DNA from: Phycisphaerae bacterium
Lineage (GTDB): Bacteria; Planctomycetota; Phycisphaerae; UBA1845; JAFGLZ01
Length of the DNA: 64,000 bases
NCBI GenBank assembly: GCA_016927755.1
Contig: JAFGLZ010000064.1
Location: 1 to 64,000 of the forward strand
Direction of reading: 5' to 3'
Shown here: positions 9,693-19,609 of the stretch, piece by piece
How the letters are laid out: each line of letters starts with the position of its first letter
Numbering within the stretch: the first letter of the stretch is position 1
Notes under the pieces: model-generated
Database searches by the model: none
Seen by the model: the letters and a program-made list of their open reading frames with translations, nothing else
Told to the model about the DNA's origin: nothing
Program-made: the position numbers and the translations under genes

Positions 9693-10940
9693 CTACCGGA
9701 CGCGACAATGATCAGCCCGCCGGGGACGTTCGCGCCGGCAGGTCTCGAAAACGGCCATTATATGCTCGGCCAGCCTTCGGCGGTCGAATTTCTCGAGCGC
9801 AGTCTCGCGGGCGATCTGCCCCATCGCCCTGCATCGATCCGGATGATCGGCGAGATGACTAATCTGCCGGGCCAGGTCCGCGGGGTCGTGCGGATCGCAC
9901 CCCACGCCCGCGCCCAGAGAATCGACCAGCTCTTGCGTCGTGCCCGCGAAATTCACGACCGTCGGCAGTCCCGCAAACATGTAGTCGAAGAGCTTGTTCG
10001 GCAACACGCGGGCCATGCCCGGCGAATCCCGTAGGATCATCAACGCGATCTGACAGGCGCTCAGCGCCCCCGGCACCCGGCTGCGCGCGACCGGATCGGC
10101 AAAGACGACGTTCGACAGGCCGCGATCCTCGGCCATCTGCCGCAGCGCCGGTTTCTGCTGCCCGTCGCCCAGAAGGACGATGGCGATGTCCTGGCGGTCG
10201 CGGAGGTGCTCGGCCGCCTTGACCACGTACTCGAGCCCGTTGACGTAACCGTGTGCCCCGGCATAGATCGCGATCGTCTTGCCGCTGAGGCCATATCGCT
10301 CAATCCACGTCGTGTCCGGGCGGAGATCGGCATAGATCTCGCCGTCGCCGCCCAGGGGGATGGTCTCCAGTACCCACAGGGGCACGCCTCGCTCCGCCAG
10401 ACGCCGCGTGAAACCCGGCGAGACGGTCAGCACGCGAGAGGCCTTCTTGTAGAAGAGGCGTTCCATCCAGGTCATGACCGCCGCGAAGACGCCCGGCTTC
10501 ATCGCCCCGGCCAGCAGGAGGTCCTCCGGCCAGATGTCGCGGACCTCGAAGACGAACGGTCGGCGCTTGGCGTAGCCCGCGATCAGTCCGGGCCACCCTA
10601 CCGTCAGCGGCGTGCTGGTGGCGAAGACGAGGTCGACCGCCCGCTCGCGGAGCGCGGCGATCGTCGCCAACATCACGAACCCCGCGAAGGCCCATAGCCG
10701 CCCGAGAAAGCCCTGATAGTTGCTATAGCGGACGTTGCAGACGACGACCTTGATCCCGTCGATCCATTCCGTGTGGAACAGCCCCCGAACCTTGCCGACG
10801 AAGGGCCCCTGATCGAAGATGCCCGTAATGACCGTGACATCCCACCCATGGCGGACCAGCGCCCGGCTGACGTTGTAGCTTCGCGTCCCGCCGTGACCTT
10901 CGTTCGTCACGAAGTGCTGGTGGATGTAGAGCAGCTTCAT
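9693..10940 (-). CDS. Glycosyltransferase family 4 (WbuB-like)
   Basis: Cytoplasmic GT-B-fold retaining glycosyltransferase, 415 residues. The N-terminal Rossmann domain starts MKLLYIHQHFVTNEGHGGTR, with the glycine-rich acceptor loop typical of WbuB/WcaI-like GT4 enzymes. The C-terminal domain has the nucleotide-sugar region IAIYAGAHGYVNGLEY and the E-rich segment around LFDYMFAGLPTVVNFAG. I chose ATG 10940 because the fold begins there. Likely role: assembly of a surface polysaccharide. No other polysaccharide genes adjoin it; the next gene, a secreted glycoside hydrolase, is divergent. Confidence 0.85.
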   Translation of the reverse strand: MKLLYIHQHFVTNEGHGGTRSYNVSRALVRHGWDVTVITGIFDQGPFVGKVRGLFHTEWIDGIKVVVCNVRYSNYQGFLGRLWAFAGFVMLATIAALRERAVDLVFATSTPLTVGWPGLIAGYAKRRPFVFEVRDIWPEDLLLAGAMKPGVFAAVMTWMERLFYKKASRVLTVSPGFTRRLAERGVPLWVLETIPLGGDGEIYADLRPDTTWIERYGLSGKTIAIYAGAHGYVNGLEYVVKAAEHLRDRQDIAIVLLGDGQQKPALRQMAEDRGLSNVVFADPVARSRVPGALSACQIALMILRDSPGMARVLPNKLFDYMFAGLPTVVNFAGTTQELVDSLGAGVGCDPHDPADLARQISHLADHPDRCRAMGQIARETALEKFDRRRLAEHIMAVFETCRRERPRRADHCRVR

Positions 10941-11114
10941 AGAGGACTCGTCCGCGACTTCCGTGTCATCCGATGGGTATCGATCGGACGCTCGAGCACA
11001 TGCTTCCTGCCGAAGCATACGCCGCGTCCCGTCAACGGGTCAACGCCGATGTCAGATCTACACGCGCCCGCCGTAAGCGGGTATGATCCCTGCGGTTGAG
11101 TTGGGAGGACCTCC

Positions 11115-13646
11115 ATGCGTACCGCATTCCTTGCCTTCATCGTTGCCCTGGCCTCGCACGCCGGCTCGTCGCTCATGGCCGAGCAGGGGGCGTTTCCGTT
11201 CGCGATGCCCGCGCTGGACGCATCCAAGACTTCCGTCGACGTCAGCGCGCTCAACGGCGGACCCTTGGGAGACAAGGACCGGATCTCCGTCAAGGACGGT
11301 CACTTCGTGCGTGCCGACGGACAGCGTGTCCGGATGGTGGGCGTGAACCTCTCCTTCGGTGCGAACTTCCCGACGCACGAGGACGCCGAGGCCGTCGCCG
11401 CGCACCTGGCCAAGTTCGGCGTCAACGTCGTTCGGCACCACCACATGGACTCCAGCGACATCTGGAAATGGCACAAGGACGGCACGCGCGAGGTCGACGA
11501 GGCCAAACTGGAGCGGCTGGCGTACTTCGTCACGCGGCTCGGAAAGCACGGCATCTATAGTGACATCAATACGCACGTCTCGCGAACCTTCACCGAGAAG
11601 GAGGGTTTCCCGCAGGCCGACAAGCTCGTGCGGTATAACAAATACACGCTCTACTTCGTGCCGCGGATGCGAGAACTCTACAAGGAATACGCCAGGCGTC
11701 TCTTGACCTACAAGAACCCGCACACCGGCCGGCGCCTCGTCGACGAACCGAGCGTGGCGATGGTCGAGATCACAAACGAAAACCGGTTCAGCCCCGCCGG
11801 GCTCAGCCCCCTCAGGGACGTTCCCGAAGCCTATCACAAACCCCTCCAGCAGCGATGGAACGCCTTCCTGAAGGATCGATACGGGACAACCGATGCCCTC
11901 CGCAAGGCCTGGGGGCAGTCAAGTGAGCCGTTGGGAGAGAACATCGCCGACTTCGGCGACTTCTCGAAAGGCCTCGCGCCGTGGTCCCTCATGGATCACG
12001 GCGTCTCCAAGGCCGAGGCCAAGGTCCACCGATCCGGACCAGAGAATACCTCCGCCCTACAGATCCAGGTCGACAAGGTCGGTCCCGAGTTGTTTCAGCT
12101 CGAGTTCGCCCGGCACGGCCTGTCCCTCGAGGCCGATCGCCTCTACACGCTATCGTTCTGGGTCAAGTCGTCCGAGCCCCGAGAGGTCTGGGTCGACGTG
12201 TCCCGTGCCGGACCGCCTTGGAACCCCCTCGGCTTCGGCAGAACCATCGAGGTCGATCGCCAGTGGCGGCGGCATCAATACGTCTTCCGCGCCGACGAGA
12301 CGATCAAGGACAAGGCCCGATACATCTTCAAGATCGGCGGGAACAAGGCCGACCTCTGGCTGGCCGAGCCGCGGATCCGCGCCGGCGGTGATCTCCTCCG
12401 GGTCGCCAAAGGCGCCTCGCTGGAGGCAGGGACCATCGCCCTGCCGATCGATGCCCCCTCGGCCGTCTGTCGAAACGACGTCACGGACTTCATGGTCCAG
12501 GTCGAGACCGAGTTCTTCAAGGACACCGGCCGATTCCTCGAGGACGACTTGAAGGTCCGCTGCCCGATCGCCGGCACCCAGATCGGTTACGTCGATCTCC
12601 GCGCTCTGGCCGTGTTGGACTACGTCGACGCCCACACCTACTGGCAGCATCCTCGTTGGGCCGGGCAGGCATGGCGGGCCGTCGGTTGGACCATCGGCAA
12701 CACGCCGACCGTTCTCAATCCCAGCGGGGGCTCGCTGCCGGGCTTGTCCAACAGCCGTGTCCTTGGGCTGCCGTACACCGTGTCCGAGTACAATCAGCCC
12801 GCTCCGAACGAGTATCAGGCCGAGTTCATGCCGAGCTTCGCCATCCTCGGCTCGCTGCAGGACTGGGACGCCATCTTCATCTACTCCTTCCAACACGGGA
12901 GCGACAACTGGCGGGCCCGGAAGATCCAGAGCTTCTTCGACGTCAACGGCAATCCCCTCGTCATGGGTCTGCTGCCCGCCGCGGCAATGATGTACCGCCG
13001 CGGGGACGTCGCCCCCTGCCGTGAGTTCATTACCCTACGCCTGGGCGACCACGCGCCGAGCTGGCAGGCCTGGGTCCACCGGATCGGCATCGATCTCAAA
13101 GCCGGCCCGCGCGACCGGCCCAATCGTTCTCATGCACGGGCCCCCGAGCCGACCGTGAGCGACACCGGTCAAGTCACCTGGGACAACCGCCACGCCGAGA
13201 CCGCCCGGTTCCTCCTGAACACGCCGCGAAGCAAGGCGGCCGTCGGGTTCACCGCATCAAGCACGATTCAGCTTGGGGAAGTCACCATCGAAACCGGACC
13301 GACCCGCAACGGCTTCGGGGTGATCACCGTGACCAGCCTCGACGGCAAACCGATCGAAGAGTCGAAGCACGTGCTCGTTACGACCATCGCCCACGCGGCC
13401 AACACCGGCATGGTCTGGAACGAGAAGCGGACCTCCGTCGAGAACCGCTGGGGAATCTCGCCCCCGCTCGTCGAGATTCAGCCGGCCACGATTAAGGTTC
13501 GTTGCGGCGCGACGACGGCGTACGCCCTGGATGCGGCGGGCGCTCGGGCCAAGAAGGCTACCGTATCGCGCGAGGGGCCGGTCCTCCGCGTCGGGCTCGA
13601 CCCCGCGGATCACGCGATCTGGTACGAGCTGTGCTCCGAAAACTGA
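11115..13646 (+). CDS. Secreted clan-A glycoside hydrolase with inserted CBM4/9-like domain
   Basis: Large exported hydrolase, 843 residues. A Sec signal peptide (about 1-22, ending SSLMAEQ) is followed by a TIM-barrel of clan GH-A type. The likely acid/base is E222 in the NEN motif (VEITNENRF) and the likely nucleophile E558 in SEYNQPAP. Between these two halves, about residues 275-430, lies a jelly-roll-like segment (FSKGLAPWSLMDHG ... LYTLSFWVKSSEPREVWVDV) that reads as a CBM4/9 module inserted in the barrel region. The C-terminus looks like a beta-rich accessory domain. A strong GGAGG sits seven or so bases before the ATG. Family (GH5, GH2-like or another GH-A family) and substrate are not resolved. 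Confidence 0.8.
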   Translation: MRTAFLAFIVALASHAGSSLMAEQGAFPFAMPALDASKTSVDVSALNGGPLGDKDRISVKDGHFVRADGQRVRMVGVNLSFGANFPTHEDAEAVAAHLAKFGVNVVRHHHMDSSDIWKWHKDGTREVDEAKLERLAYFVTRLGKHGIYSDINTHVSRTFTEKEGFPQADKLVRYNKYTLYFVPRMRELYKEYARRLLTYKNPHTGRRLVDEPSVAMVEITNENRFSPAGLSPLRDVPEAYHKPLQQRWNAFLKDRYGTTDALRKAWGQSSEPLGENIADFGDFSKGLAPWSLMDHGVSKAEAKVHRSGPENTSALQIQVDKVGPELFQLEFARHGLSLEADRLYTLSFWVKSSEPREVWVDVSRAGPPWNPLGFGRTIEVDRQWRRHQYVFRADETIKDKARYIFKIGGNKADLWLAEPRIRAGGDLLRVAKGASLEAGTIALPIDAPSAVCRNDVTDFMVQVETEFFKDTGRFLEDDLKVRCPIAGTQIGYVDLRALAVLDYVDAHTYWQHPRWAGQAWRAVGWTIGNTPTVLNPSGGSLPGLSNSRVLGLPYTVSEYNQPAPNEYQAEFMPSFAILGSLQDWDAIFIYSFQHGSDNWRARKIQSFFDVNGNPLVMGLLPAAAMMYRRGDVAPCREFITLRLGDHAPSWQAWVHRIGIDLKAGPRDRPNRSHARAPEPTVSDTGQVTWDNRHAETARFLLNTPRSKAAVGFTASSTIQLGEVTIETGPTRNGFGVITVTSLDGKPIEESKHVLVTTIAHAANTGMVWNEKRTSVENRWGISPPLVEIQPATIKVRCGATTAYALDAAGARAKKATVSREGPVLRVGLDPADHAIWYELCSEN

Positions 13647-13799
13647 ACCGGAGAGCCACCTTATAGCGGCGATAGGGCTCGAACGAGGGGCGCACCGCGT
13701 TACAATGAACGCGTCTCCCGTGGAGCATGCCCATAAGCCTGTCGACGCCGCGGAGTTGCTCGCATGCCACTGTCCTCGTTGCCTCGAACCGTTCGCAGC

Positions 13800-15470
13800 A
13801 TGAACCGCCTGCGGACGATCCTCCGCACGCTCAGCCAGCACGGCTTCGGCTACCTGATCGACCGGCTGAATCTGCGGAGCTACGTGCCACTGGCGGGTCG
13901 CTTCGCGACCGTCGAGCCCGTGGGCGTCGAAGAGCATCCCGCCATGATCGGCCAGCGCATGGTCTCCGTGTGCCAGGAGTTGGGACCGACGTTCGTCAAG
14001 CTCGGGCAGATGCTCAGCACCCGCCCGGACATCATGCCGGCGCCTATCATCGCCGAGCTCCGCAGGCTGCAGGATCGCGTCGAGCCGTTCGATTCCACGG
14101 AGGCTTGGCGGCTCATCGAGGAGGACCTCGGACGTCCTCCCGCGGAGCTGTTCGAGCACATCGACCCCGAGCCCTTCGCCAGCGGCTCGATCGGACAGGT
14201 CTATCACGCCATCGCCCGCGACGGTTCGAGCGTCGTGGTCAAGGTTCGCCGTCCGGACATCGAGGGAATCATCCAGCTCGACATGCACATCCTGCGTCGG
14301 CTCGCTGAGCTCGCCGAGCGCCTGATGCCGGAGCTGCACGTCTACCGCCTGGGGCTGATCGTCGACGAGTTCGACCGGACCATCCGGCGCGAACTGGACT
14401 TCGTCAACGAGGCAGCCGCCACCAGCCGGTTCTACGAGGCCTTCCGCGACGACCGAAAGATCATCACGCCCCGCGTGCGGTGGTCGCTGACGGGTCCGAA
14501 GGTCCTGACGCTCCAGCGTCTGGTCGGCGCGTCGCTCGAGGACGTGCTGGCCGATCGGGATGGGGGCTACGACCGTACCGCCATCGCGAAGAACCTCACC
14601 GATGCCTTCTTGAAGCAGTACTTCGAGTTGGGGATCTTCCACGCCGACCCGCATCCGGGCAACATCCTGATCAGCACCGGCTCGCGCGTCGCCCTGCTGG
14701 ACTTCGGCCTCGTCGGACAGGTCGACGACGAGCTCGCCGGACACCTGGCCGTCGCGCTCATGGCCGCGGTCAAACGAGAGGTGGACGTCGTCATCGACGT
14801 GATGGCCGACGTCGGAGCGATCGGCCCGGAGACCGACCGCTTGCAGCTTCGCAGCGGCTTGCGAGAGCTACTCGAGAAGTACTACGGCCTGCCGCTCAAG
14901 CGACTCGACCTCCAAACGATTTTCATCGAGATCACCGACCTGATGCGTCGCCACGACGTCCAGCTCCCCAGGGACTTCGTCCTGCTGGGCAAGAGCATCG
15001 TCACGGCCGCGGGGGTCTCGCTGCAGCTCGACCCGGACCTGAACCTGCTCGAGATCATCCGTCCGAAGATCTTCGAGATGGCCAAGAAGCGTTTCGGGCC
15101 GGACCACATCTTCCGAACGCTCGGCATGGGCATGTGGCACACGCTGAGCATCCTCAAGAACGCCCCGAGCCAGATTCGCGACATGATGCGTCGCCTGTCC
15201 CGCGGCCAGATGGAAGTCCATGTCCGGCATGAGAACCTCGACAATCTGATCCGCGAGCTGGACCGCAGCAGCAACCGTTTGAGCTTCAGCATCGTGCTCG
15301 CCGGATTGATCTTAAGCAGCTCGATGCTGATTACAATGGAGAGCGGCGCCGACCAGACCCTCTTCGGATGGTTCAACCTGCGGTTTCTCGGGGTGATCGG
15401 TTATTTCGTCGCCTTCCTGATGGGAATGGGCCTCCTGTGGGCGATCGCTCGGAGCGGGCGACTCTCTTGA
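13800..15470 (+). CDS. UbiB/ABC1/ADCK atypical kinase-like protein
   Basis: Membrane-anchored atypical protein-kinase-like ATPase, 556 residues from the chosen start. Relatives support ubiquinone or other isoprenoid-lipid metabolism. Visible motifs are the family-specific KxGQ (VKLGQMLSTRPD, K67-Q70), the A-rich nucleotide loop (ASGSIGQVYHA), the catalytic HADPHPGNIL and the metal motif LLDFGLVGQ. Two C-terminal hydrophobic helices (about 500-550) act as membrane anchor. An ATG at 13764 in the same frame is possible, but the family's N-terminal helix starts at MNRLRTIL. No quinone-biosynthesis genes are nearby, so the pathway is inferred only from the family. Confidence 0.9.
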   Translation: MNRLRTILRTLSQHGFGYLIDRLNLRSYVPLAGRFATVEPVGVEEHPAMIGQRMVSVCQELGPTFVKLGQMLSTRPDIMPAPIIAELRRLQDRVEPFDSTEAWRLIEEDLGRPPAELFEHIDPEPFASGSIGQVYHAIARDGSSVVVKVRRPDIEGIIQLDMHILRRLAELAERLMPELHVYRLGLIVDEFDRTIRRELDFVNEAAATSRFYEAFRDDRKIITPRVRWSLTGPKVLTLQRLVGASLEDVLADRDGGYDRTAIAKNLTDAFLKQYFELGIFHADPHPGNILISTGSRVALLDFGLVGQVDDELAGHLAVALMAAVKREVDVVIDVMADVGAIGPETDRLQLRSGLRELLEKYYGLPLKRLDLQTIFIEITDLMRRHDVQLPRDFVLLGKSIVTAAGVSLQLDPDLNLLEIIRPKIFEMAKKRFGPDHIFRTLGMGMWHTLSILKNAPSQIRDMMRRLSRGQMEVHVRHENLDNLIRELDRSSNRLSFSIVLAGLILSSSMLITMESGADQTLFGWFNLRFLGVIGYFVAFLMGMGLLWAIARSGRLS

Positions 15471-15798
15471 GCGGGAGTGGGTCGACACCTTGCGGTAGCC
15501 TGTTGGCCGCTGGCGAGTTAAGGCGAAGAACTTGCTTTTTGTCCAGGAGCGCCGTACGCTGAACGTATATGGCGATGGGGTGATTTGCCTCCTTTGCCTA
15601 CGCTGGGTCCGGGGGGCGGCGCGGAATAACCATGCGGACCCAGAGAAAGCCGCACTTGTTGGTGCAACAAGAAGGACCCAAGCGGGACTACACTACGTAG
15701 CCTTGACCAGCCGCACGAGGATGTCGCGCCAGGTGGCGACGACGCCACGGAGCCCAAGATCCTGCCGGCCCGGCAGAGACTGATAGAGGTATCTCAAC
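15471..15798 (+). other. Intergenic spacer without a recognisable gene
   Basis: This stretch of about 330 bases between the UbiB-like and radical SAM genes has no supported reading frame. A short hairpin (TGCCGG...CCGGCA, near 15758-15774) and a GAGGT ribosome-binding sequence just before 15799 are the only signals I see. Confidence 0.5.
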
Positions 15799-17601
15799 AT
15801 GTCGATGGAACGTCAGATCCGCAAACGGAGTGACGCGTGCGTCCCTGAGGGCGAGTTTCGCCGCACCGTCGATCGGATTCGGCTGCGGCACGATTGCAGC
15901 GAAATGCCCGTCGGCGTCTTCTACGCCTTCGACTACCGCACGCGCATGGGACCTTACTCCTATGTCGACCGCCGCCTCCCCCCGGCCGGCGTCATGAACG
16001 TCGGCGGCACCCTCTACAACGCCGGATTCAAGCGAACCCGGATCATCCTGCAACAATGGTCTCCCAAGGTCCGGCCAAGCCGCTGCAGGATCGACGGCCG
16101 ACCGCTCGAGATGATGCTCATTTCGGCGATGCAGATCCACAGTGAGCCGGCATACAGGCTGGTTGAGGACGCGTGCCGCCTCGGCGAGGACCGCCCCTTC
16201 ATCGTCGTCGGCGGTCCCAAGGCGTCCTACGAACCGTGGGACTTCTTCGATCCCAACGGCGGCGCCAGCGCCGACGTGGCGACCACCGGCGAAATCTACT
16301 GCTTCATGCAGCTCCTCGAACGCATGCTCGAACACAAGGCGTCCACCGAGCACCTGCGCGACGCGTTCCATCGGCTGCGGCTCGAGGGCCTCCTCGACGA
16401 CATCCCCGGGCTGGTCTACCGCGGCGAGGGAACCATCGACGGACATCCGCACCTCATCGCGACCGAGGTCCCCCGCGTCGTCAAGGATCTCGACGAGTTT
16501 CCGCACCCGGGCGTGGGCCTTCGGATCATGGAGCCCCCCCACCGCCGGCACGAGCTGTCCAAGTACACGCTTCCTCGCGAGAAGGTCCACAAGTACGTTC
16601 GCATCGTGCCGATGCTCACGACACAGGGCTGCCGGTTCGGCTGCCCCTACTGTCCCATCCCCGCGTTCAACCATCGCCAGTTCCGTACGAAAAGCCCCGA
16701 GCGGATCCGTCAGGAACTCTCGGATTTGGCGGAGGACTTCGGCATCTCGACGTTCTTCGGCGCCGACGACAACTTCTTCAATCGTCGGAAGGTCGCCGAG
16801 GACATCATGCAGGAAATGGCCCGCGGGCGCGTCAATGGCCGCAAGTTCCGCGATTCGATCTTCTTCCTGACCGAGGCCACGCTCGCCGATGTCTACCGCC
16901 ATCAGGATCTGCTGGATCTCGCTCGCGAGGCCGGCTTCCGGGGTCTCTACTTCGGCATCGAGGACATGACCGCCGGCCTGGTCGAGAAAGGACAGTCCGT
17001 CCAGAAGGTCGAAGAGCTCTTCCCGCTGCTGCGAGCCAAGGGCATCTTCCCGATGCCCATGCTGATGTATCACGACGAGCAGAGACTGTACTCGGGGAAT
17101 CGGCTCGCCGGCATCATGGACCAGGTCCGCTTCATGGCCAAGCACGGCGCCGCAAGCGTTCAAGTGACGTCCCTCATGCCCATGGTCGGCAGCAAGCTCT
17201 ACGAAGTGCTCTTCGACCAGGGCATGGTCGTCAGCCAGGTAGGCACCAAGAAGGTCGCAGACTATCTGTATGACGGCAACCACGTCATCGCCTCGAAGCA
17301 CCGCTTCCCCTTCTTCCGGCAGATGGACATCGTGCGAGCCTACTCGGGATTCTACAACCCGATCAACTTCCTCAAGAAGCTGCCGCGGCTCCGGGACGAG
17401 TCCTGTCGGCTGGAAGCGCTCTTCCAAATCACCGGCATGATCACCGTGGCCAAGTCGCTCTACCGTTCACTGGGCTGGTTCAATCAGCTCTGGTGGGGCC
17501 CGATCAAGACCTATCAGCAGGCGCCGAAGCCGCCCTGGCGGATCCTGCCGGCCCGTTCAGGACAGATGCCGTTCCTGCCCCAGCTCCAACGGCGGGCGTA
17601 G
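15799..17601 (+). CDS. B12-binding-type radical SAM protein
   Basis: Radical SAM enzyme of 600 residues. The [4Fe-4S] motif is CRFGCPYC (C278, C282, C285), followed by the usual SAM-binding features (ADDNFFNRRK, GLYFGIEDM). The N-terminal 250 residues have Rossmann-like segments (MLISAMQIHS, FIVVGGPKA) like the cobalamin-binding domains of B12-dependent radical SAM proteins, although the DxHxxG cobalamin signature is not clear. The C-terminal 150 residues are of the type seen in lipid- or natural-product-modifying family members. The reaction is unknown; no biosynthetic neighbours point to a substrate. Translation probably uses the ATG at 15799 after GAGGT. Confidence 0.75.
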   Translation: MSMERQIRKRSDACVPEGEFRRTVDRIRLRHDCSEMPVGVFYAFDYRTRMGPYSYVDRRLPPAGVMNVGGTLYNAGFKRTRIILQQWSPKVRPSRCRIDGRPLEMMLISAMQIHSEPAYRLVEDACRLGEDRPFIVVGGPKASYEPWDFFDPNGGASADVATTGEIYCFMQLLERMLEHKASTEHLRDAFHRLRLEGLLDDIPGLVYRGEGTIDGHPHLIATEVPRVVKDLDEFPHPGVGLRIMEPPHRRHELSKYTLPREKVHKYVRIVPMLTTQGCRFGCPYCPIPAFNHRQFRTKSPERIRQELSDLAEDFGISTFFGADDNFFNRRKVAEDIMQEMARGRVNGRKFRDSIFFLTEATLADVYRHQDLLDLAREAGFRGLYFGIEDMTAGLVEKGQSVQKVEELFPLLRAKGIFPMPMLMYHDEQRLYSGNRLAGIMDQVRFMAKHGAASVQVTSLMPMVGSKLYEVLFDQGMVVSQVGTKKVADYLYDGNHVIASKHRFPFFRQMDIVRAYSGFYNPINFLKKLPRLRDESCRLEALFQITGMITVAKSLYRSLGWFNQLWWGPIKTYQQAPKPPWRILPARSGQMPFLPQLQRRA

Positions 17602-17671
17602 CACTCGGGGGGGGCGTCATGATGCCCCGAAGGGATGAACGTGGGGCGCTGCGGGTGCGTCCCGCGGAGTT

Positions 17672-18796
17672 CTACCCTTCCCCTCGCAGGATCTTCCGAA
17701 TCGCCTCGATCTCCGCGGGACGATAGGGCTTTCCGTCTTTTCGAAACAGGTCGTGGTGCCAATCCTTCGGCTCCGGTGCGCCCTTGGGCGAGCCCCACGG
17801 ATAGTGCGTCTGCGTCTTGCCGTTGACCAAGCCCCAACAGTAGCACCCGATACGGGCCTGCTTCAGGACGGGCAAATCCGTCTCCCACCGACTGCCCAGC
17901 ACCCGAGACATCCACTCCGTGCAGATGATAGGGCGGCCGTGCGCCGTCAGCCGACCGATGATGTCTTGAACGGAAGCGATCGGCCCGTACCGATGAAAGC
18001 TGATCGCGTCCGATTCCTCGATACAGCAGCGATTGAGGTCGACCAGTTTGTCGTCCCAGATCCCCACCGTCACGGGTTGCCTGGGACCCGCCGAACGCGC
18101 CCATCCGAAGGAGGCCTGTAGGAGCGGCAGGCTCTTGTTGCCCATCCCGGAGTTGCCGGGCTCGTTGTACAGATCCCACAGGATCACGCGCGGATCGTCT
18201 CGGAATCCTCCCACGAGATCCTTCACGTACCGCTCGAGATCCGGCCAGACCGATCGGTCCGTGACGCGTTTGAGTCCTGGGCTTGCCGTCCACTGCGAGT
18301 TGTGGATCCCCGGAACCGGATCGGCCTGCTTGCCGAGATAAGGCTCCTTACCGGAGAACGCGCAGTCGTCGAAGAGGACAGGCATCACCGACATGCCGTG
18401 CCTCTTGGCGATCGTGAGGAACCGATCGAGCCGCCGCTTCAGCCCTTCGGCGTCGTGCTTCCACACGAGGTATTGGATGAAGACGCGGCTCGTGTTGAAC
18501 CCGACCTCACTGGCCCAGCCCAACTCCCGATCGATCGTCGGGGCGTCAAACGTCTCGGCCTGCCAGAACTCGGTCGTGTTGACCGCCGTGCTCGGAACGT
18601 AGTTGAACCCACAGAGCCACGGCCGGCGGTCATACCATTCCCATGCCTGCTCGGAAGACCACCGCTCGGGTCGTGACGACGTCGGGGCACTCTCGGATCC
18701 GATTCTCCCGCCCAGCGCAAGCCAGCCAAGACCTGCCACGAGCGATGCGACCGTAGCCATCAGTGGGGCCTCCATCAGGACCAAGCATGCGATCAT
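17672..18796 (-). CDS. GH5-like (cellulase superfamily) secreted hydrolase
   Basis: Exported TIM-barrel glycosidase of 374 residues. The N-terminus (about 1-30, MIACLVLMEAPLMATVAS) looks like a signal peptide. The GH5 acid/base motif NEP is at 211-213 (LWDLYNEPGN) and the nucleophile is probably E294 in ICTEWMSR. A CxFN segment (LCGFNYVPST) matches the entry strand of the barrel. The start may be ATG 18796 or 18775; the long open extension further upstream overlaps the divergent spacer and is not protein-like. The gene is divergent from doxX, 190 bases away. Polysaccharide target unknown. Confidence 0.8.
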   Translation of the reverse strand: MIACLVLMEAPLMATVASLVAGLGWLALGGRIGSESAPTSSRPERWSSEQAWEWYDRRPWLCGFNYVPSTAVNTTEFWQAETFDAPTIDRELGWASEVGFNTSRVFIQYLVWKHDAEGLKRRLDRFLTIAKRHGMSVMPVLFDDCAFSGKEPYLGKQADPVPGIHNSQWTASPGLKRVTDRSVWPDLERYVKDLVGGFRDDPRVILWDLYNEPGNSGMGNKSLPLLQASFGWARSAGPRQPVTVGIWDDKLVDLNRCCIEESDAISFHRYGPIASVQDIIGRLTAHGRPIICTEWMSRVLGSRWETDLPVLKQARIGCYCWGLVNGKTQTHYPWGSPKGAPEPKDWHHDLFRKDGKPYRPAEIEAIRKILRGEG

Positions 18797-18986
18797 CTCA
18801 GGAAACGATAGGCATCGAGTATACGTCCGGCGCTGACGCGAAGCGACTCGCCGCGATGACCTTGGCCCGGCAGACCATGGGCTCCACGGGGGGCCGTGTC
18901 GATCATCCGGCAAGAGCTTCGCCACGACGCCGGAGCCTCGAGCATCAAAGTGATACAGGGCGACAAGAGGAAAGGTCGGCTGCGCC

Positions 18987-19457
18987 ATGCCGCTCAGACT
19001 CATTCGAACCGGAAACCAGACGTCGAGCTTGGTTCTCAGGGTCATGCTCGGAGTCGTCATGTTCCCGCACGGCGCGCAGAAGGTGCTGGGCTGGTTCGGC
19101 GGCCACGGCTTCTCCGCGACGCTCGACGCCTTCACCGGCAAGATGGGGATCCCCCTCGTCTTCGCCCTCTTGGCGATCGCGGCGGAGTTCCTCGGATCCC
19201 TCGGATTGATCGTCGGGCTACTCACGAGGGTCGCGGCGCTGGGGATCACCTGCGTGATGCTGGTGGCCACGCTGATGGTCCACCTTCAGAACGGATTCTT
19301 CATGAACTGGTTCGGCAACAAGCAGGGAGAGGGCTTCGAGTACCACCTGCTGGCCATGGCCATCGGTCTGGCACTGATGATCCAGGGCGGCGGGCGATGG
19401 TCGCTGGACCGACTCATCCACGAACGCATTCAGGTCCAGAAGCCCGCGGCGGCATAG
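18987..19457 (+). CDS. DoxX-family membrane protein
   Basis: Small integral membrane protein (156 residues) with four predicted helices. It carries the DoxX family pattern: LRVMLGVVMFPHGAQKVLGWFGG in helix 1, followed by AAEFLGSLGLIVGLLTR in helix 2. DoxX relatives are linked to thiosulfate:quinone oxidoreductase or to oxidative-stress membrane complexes, but many are uncharacterised. It stands alone, followed by a probable terminator at 19489-19522. Confidence 0.88.
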   Translation: MPLRLIRTGNQTSSLVLRVMLGVVMFPHGAQKVLGWFGGHGFSATLDAFTGKMGIPLVFALLAIAAEFLGSLGLIVGLLTRVAALGITCVMLVATLMVHLQNGFFMNWFGNKQGEGFEYHLLAMAIGLALMIQGGGRWSLDRLIHERIQVQKPAAA

Positions 19458-19488
19458 CCGTCGCGGTTCGCCCCATCCCTGTTGGGTG

Positions 19489-19522
19489 CCCATCCCCGTA
19501 TCCTCAGGGGTGGGGTTTTCTT
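19489..19522 (+). terminator. Rho-independent terminator after doxX-like gene
   Basis: A CCCATCCCC arm and a GGGGTGGGG arm form a GC-rich hairpin with one bulge and are followed at once by TTTTCTT. The hairpin lies 32 bases after the doxX stop codon on the same strand. Confidence 0.75.
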
Positions 19523-19609
19523 CGGCCAGGCGCGGTCCGCCCCGACGTCAAGCAGACAGATCGTCCGCAATGGCCGTGCGAGATCAGGCGCCAGGCATCC
19601 GGCGCACAC

